DNA of 52,325 nt from NCBI GenBank assembly GCA_023401925.1, contig JAEXDA010000075.1:1-52325 (forward strand). The letters are read 5' to 3'. A program made the position numbers and the translations under genes. This stretch comes from Bacillota bacterium. Its GTDB lineage: Bacteria > Bacillota > UBA4882 > UBA8346. Every line of letters begins with the position of its first letter. Position 1 is the first letter of the stretch. The notes beneath the pieces are model-generated. The model did no database searches and was not told the DNA's origin. It saw only the letters and a program-made list of their open reading frames with translations. This document shows positions 49,320 through 52,325 of this stretch, piece after piece.

Positions 49320-50609
49320 ATGATCCGTTTCAGAAAATCAACTTTTAATGATCGCCCGGCTTTGCTAAACCTCATTGAGGAAGGCTTTGCGTTTGAAGGA
49401 GAGCAACTCGATCCCCAAGAAGGCTCTGAGCATAGAACGTTATTTGCTTATTTATACAGCAAATCCTCATGGAATCCTGATTGGGTTCAGATTGCCGAGG
49501 ACGAAGGCAGGATAGTGGCTGCAGCGGGTTATTTTCCGCAGACACTATCATTGGAAGAGATATCGATTCCTGCTGGGGCTATTTCTCCTGTGGTTACCCT
49601 TCCGGCTTATCGTTCACAGAAATTAGCCAGAAAATGTTTAAATCAAGTGATGGATGATCTTGCTGGAAAGGCTGTGCCCTTAGCTTTTTTGTGGGGGTTG
49701 CCTTTTTATTATCCCAAATTGGGCTTTGTTCCTTTATTACCGCGCTATAAAACCCGATTCCTGCCAAAACAGGTACAGGCTCACCGTATTGGACTGAAAG
49801 GATCGTCCGGTAATCTCCGACAATGTCGCTTTGAGGATTTGAGCCAAATTGCCGGTTTATATAAGCAAAATCAAGAAAATTATTGGTTACAGCCTGTTCG
49901 AAATCTAGATTGGTGGCAAGAAAGATACCGTGAAATTGGAATCGATAGTGCATTTATTAAAGAGGTTCCCTTTCCAAAAAAGGAGAATTTGTTGGTTTGG
50001 GAGAATACTCTTGGTGAAATATCAGGGTATTTGAATTATAGCGAGGAGTATTTTAATTACATTCTCCAGCCGAATGATCAAAAAGTTGTAATTAGCGAAT
50101 CAGCTGCCAAAGATGTTGATTGTGCAATGCTGATGATTGAAAATTTTTTAAAACTGCTGAAACCGCATCAAACCCTTTGTATCCGGGGGACTCCTGATCA
50201 TTCCGTAAATACAGCACTTTACCGCCTTGGGGGAACTCATCTCGATCCAGCCCCTTTAGCGGGAATGTTTAGAGTGACGGACTGGACATCGCTTTTTACA
50301 TATTTATCTCCTTTATTATGCCGACGAGTTTCTAGCCTGCAACAAACTTTCCAAAATGAAATTCGTTATCGTTGGAGCGTAAATAGTTTACTTATTGAAT
50401 TGATTATCAAAAATCAATTGCTAGACATTGTTGTATCGAAAGCTGCGACCGTTCCGAAAATGGACCAGAATATAATGCTTACACGGCTTATTTTTGGTCA
50501 ATATCGCTATTCTGAACTCGAACCTTTCGAGGATAATCGGGCAGAAATTTTAAAGAGTCTATTTCCACCTAAATATCCTTTTATATGGGATGCAAACTAT
50601 TTGTATTGA
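49320..50609 (+). CDS. GNAT-family N-acetyltransferase, Eis-like
   Basis: A 429-residue protein with an N-terminal GNAT domain (about 1-150; ISPVVTLPAYRSQKLARKCL is the acetyl-CoA loop), a second GNAT-like middle region and a C-terminal SCP2-like domain (about 320-420), the three-part plan of Eis-type enzymes. Eis proteins acetylate amines, including aminoglycosides and peptides; the natural substrate here is unknown. The ATG follows AAAGGA. It ends 45 bases before nagA, so the two may be co-transcribed. Confidence 0.82.
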   Translation: MIRFRKSTFNDRPALLNLIEEGFAFEGEQLDPQEGSEHRTLFAYLYSKSSWNPDWVQIAEDEGRIVAAAGYFPQTLSLEEISIPAGAISPVVTLPAYRSQKLARKCLNQVMDDLAGKAVPLAFLWGLPFYYPKLGFVPLLPRYKTRFLPKQVQAHRIGLKGSSGNLRQCRFEDLSQIAGLYKQNQENYWLQPVRNLDWWQERYREIGIDSAFIKEVPFPKKENLLVWENTLGEISGYLNYSEEYFNYILQPNDQKVVISESAAKDVDCAMLMIENFLKLLKPHQTLCIRGTPDHSVNTALYRLGGTHLDPAPLAGMFRVTDWTSLFTYLSPLLCRRVSSLQQTFQNEIRYRWSVNSLLIELIIKNQLLDIVVSKAATVPKMDQNIMLTRLIFGQYRYSELEPFEDNRAEILKSLFPPKYPFIWDANYLY

Positions 50610-50654
50610 ACGGAATTGCTTATACCTTTAAGAATTCAAGGAGGTGGTTTAAAT

Positions 50655-51830
50655 ATGAGCCAGCTAGCATTAACGAAAGCGGCTGTTTTAACACCGTTTA
50701 ATTTAATTGAAGAAGCAACCATCTTAATCGATGGGAAACGGATTGTAGCCGTTGGTCATATAGATTCTGTTGAAATACCTTCAGGATTTCGGGAAGTTTC
50801 TCTGGAAGGTTTATTCATTGCTCCAGGTTTTATCGATCAACATTTGCATGGAGGAGGCGGCGCAGAAATCGCTTCCGGGACAACGGAGAGTTTAATTGAA
50901 ACAGCAAAATTTCATGCAGCTCATGGAACCACCTCATTTCTTGCAACGATAATTTCTGATAGCCGGGAAAAGTTAGAAAAAATGGCTAAGTCTTATGCTG
51001 CACTTGAAGAAATGGACTATAAGGGAGCGCAATGTTTGGGTATTCATTTGGAAGGGCCCTATATATCCGATAATTACCCGGGAATTCACTCGGGAACCCA
51101 TTTGCGGTTGCCATCGGTAGGAGAAGTGTCAACACTGCAAAGACTCAGTAATGGTGGCATTAAAATTGTGACAATGGCTCCGGAACTGCCAGGTGCTTTA
51201 GATGTAGCAGAAACTTTAGCAAACGAAGGCATTATTAGCGAAATCGGGCACAGTGCTGCAGATTTTAATCAGACGTTAGAGGCTGTTTCGGCTGGTTTTA
51301 AAGGTGTAACCCATTGCTTTAATCAGATGACGCCATTTCATCATCGCGAACCCGGAATCATCGGCGCTGCGCTTACCAGACCTGAATTATGTGTAGAACT
51401 TATTGCGGATGGTGTTCATTTGCACAAAGCTACTATTGATATAGTATACCGGGCTAAGGGGTCGGAAGGGATTATTTTGGTTTCAGATGCAATGGCCCCT
51501 GCTGGTTTGCTTGATGGGTATTTTCATACTTCGGTTGGAGATCTTACTTCCGCGATGAATGTACTGCGAAATGAAGCAGGTCAACTGGCTGGTAGTGTTA
51601 TAACTCTGGATAAAGCCATAAAGAATATCATACAATATACGGATTGCACTCTTTCGGAGGCTTTTAGGATGGCTACCTACAATCCGGCAAGGTTTTTAGG
51701 AATAAATAAGAGAAAAGGCAGCCTCTATCCAGGAAAAGATGCTGACCTGGTCATTATGACGAACGATCTGGAAGTTATCTCCACGATGGTAAATGGTGAA
51801 GTGATTAGCGGGCTAATTTCATTAGATTAA
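50655..51830 (+). CDS. nagA: N-acetylglucosamine-6-phosphate deacetylase
   Basis: A 391-residue amidohydrolase that removes acetate from GlcNAc-6-P to give GlcN-6-P. Motifs: APGFIDQHLHGGGG (metal HxH), LGIHLEGPYIS (metal Glu), ISEIGHSAADFNQT and GVTHCFNQMTPFHHREPG (substrate and metal His), ILVSDAMAPAG (catalytic Asp). ATG 50655 has AAGGAGGTG eight bases before it; the frame is open to 50616 without a site. nagB and a PTS are not nearby, so it may serve peptidoglycan or amino-sugar recycling. Confidence 0.94.
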   Translation: MSQLALTKAAVLTPFNLIEEATILIDGKRIVAVGHIDSVEIPSGFREVSLEGLFIAPGFIDQHLHGGGGAEIASGTTESLIETAKFHAAHGTTSFLATIISDSREKLEKMAKSYAALEEMDYKGAQCLGIHLEGPYISDNYPGIHSGTHLRLPSVGEVSTLQRLSNGGIKIVTMAPELPGALDVAETLANEGIISEIGHSAADFNQTLEAVSAGFKGVTHCFNQMTPFHHREPGIIGAALTRPELCVELIADGVHLHKATIDIVYRAKGSEGIILVSDAMAPAGLLDGYFHTSVGDLTSAMNVLRNEAGQLAGSVITLDKAIKNIIQYTDCTLSEAFRMATYNPARFLGINKRKGSLYPGKDADLVIMTNDLEVISTMVNGEVISGLISLD

Positions 51831-52043
51831 AACTCAAATAAATACTCACTATTATAAAGGATTAGCCTTTGTTTTTAAGATAAGTAAGATAAGAGTGTAA
51901 CTGATGGATGGATACTGTTAACGCATTATCGATTGGTCTTAATGGCATGCGGCTGATGCCGCTCAAGTAGTTAGGGTAGCCAAGACCTTATCCAAAAGGG
52001 TTTCTGGCTGTAATTAAGAAAATGATTTTTTGTAATTTGGTTA
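51831..52043. other. Gene-free stretch after nagA with a foldable segment
   Basis: GGTCTT at 51935-51940 can pair with AAGACC at 51982-51987 around an inner GCGGC/GCCGC hairpin (51949-51962). The role is unclear. No gene is visible between nagA and the rRNA promoters. Confidence 0.35.
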
Positions 52044-52072
52044 TTGACATCATATTCATGATATGTTATCCT
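52044..52072 (+). promoter_or_regulatory. rRNA operon promoter P1
   Basis: TTGACA, 17 bases, TATCCT. It is the first of two tandem promoters 83 bases apart, as is usual for Bacillota rRNA operons. Confidence 0.75.
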
Positions 52073-52126
52073 AACATAGCTGTCGTGAGACAAATGCAAT
52101 TGAAAAAATTAGAAATTAATTTGTTA

Positions 52127-52155
52127 TTGACAAACGGCAAGCAACTTGATATAAT
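52127..52155 (+). promoter_or_regulatory. rRNA operon promoter P2 (full consensus)
   Basis: TTGACA, 17 bases, TATAAT: a perfect sigma-A consensus with an AT-rich stretch before the -35 that could act as an UP element. Confidence 0.88.
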
Positions 52156-52204
52156 ATATAAGCGTCGTCGGACTGATAAAGACAGTATTGTGACACGCGA
52201 CAAT

Positions 52205-52325
52205 TGAACCTTGAAAACTGAACAGTAGGAAAGAAAAATGACTGGTAAGTCTTTTTTCAAAGTCATTTAAAGAATTTAAGCAATTAAATTAGTTAAATGC
52301 AAACTCGTCATGGTAGAGTAAAATA
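52205..52325 (+). other. Leader of an rRNA operon (upstream of 16S)
   Basis: The sequence TTGAACCTTGAAAACTGAAC is the phrase found just before 16S rRNA genes in many Bacillota. After it, AAATGACT at 52236-52243 pairs with AGTCATTT at 52261-52268, probably part of the processing structure. The 16S gene itself would start beyond the right edge. Confidence 0.75.

Overview
The window looks like a chromosomal segment of an anaerobic, endospore-forming member of the Bacillota (Firmicutes) that may have an outer membrane. Evidence for Bacillota is the strong AGGAGG-type ribosome sites, a Spo0E-like phosphatase, a small YjcZ-like glycine-rich membrane peptide, a CBO0543-like membrane protein, YesM/YesN-type two-component genes and a typical pre-16S leader at the right edge. 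Evidence for two membranes is a secreted protein at 44.8-45.5 kb with the look of an outer-membrane beta-barrel and a terminal Phe. Gram-negative-staining spore formers such as Hydrogenispora-like or Halanaerobium-like lineages would fit, but this is inference.

Layout. 0-1.7 kb: amt-glnK ammonium uptake operon (minus). 2.1-3.1 kb: a DDE transposase with a mutated catalytic Asp. 3.5-8.4 kb: a complete ytfQ-ytfR-ytfT-yjfF type sugar ABC transporter (galactofuranose/pentose class). 8.7-16.8 kb: sensing genes that probably serve the same sugar: a chemoreceptor, a truncated paralogue of its sensor domain, a second sugar-binding protein that overlaps a YesM-type histidine kinase by four bases, and a YesN-type AraC response regulator. 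16.9-20.1 kb: a full-length CarB homologue whose C-terminal ATP-grasp half has lost its metal and nucleotide ligands. 20.1-20.7 kb: tRNA-Ser(UGA), tRNA-Ser(GCU), tRNA-Arg(ACG), with a stray partial copy of tRNA-Ser. 20.9-23.5 kb: Spo0E-like protein, XRE regulator, a REP-associated transposase with REP-like palindromes inside its reading frame, and a YczE-type membrane protein.

23.8-33.6 kb is a coherent nucleoside-use island: LacI-family regulator, a complete ECF transporter (S, T, A, A'), uridine phosphorylase, phosphopentomutase (opposite strand), a Crp/Fnr regulator and the glycyl-radical pair YjjI/YjjW. The predicted flow is uptake of a nucleoside, phosphorolysis to (deoxy)ribose-1-P, isomerisation to the 5-phosphate, and an unknown anaerobic radical step. 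33.6-37.1 kb is a scrapyard: a flavin reductase and its MerR regulator flanked by a duplicated piece of yjjW, a truncated ABC ATPase, a phage-type protein and tRNA-Arg(CCU).

37.2-52 kb holds mostly single-gene units: small cysteine-rich and YjcZ-like peptides, a coiled-coil protein, deoD, an unrecognised TIM-barrel-like protein, a 36-codon ORF with its own promoter and terminator, rtcB, an MFS exporter, a nitroreductase, the putative outer-membrane barrel, asnB, a lipoprotein, a CBO0543-like protein, an Eis-like acetyltransferase and nagA. The window ends with two tandem consensus promoters and the leader of an rRNA operon whose 16S gene lies beyond the edge.
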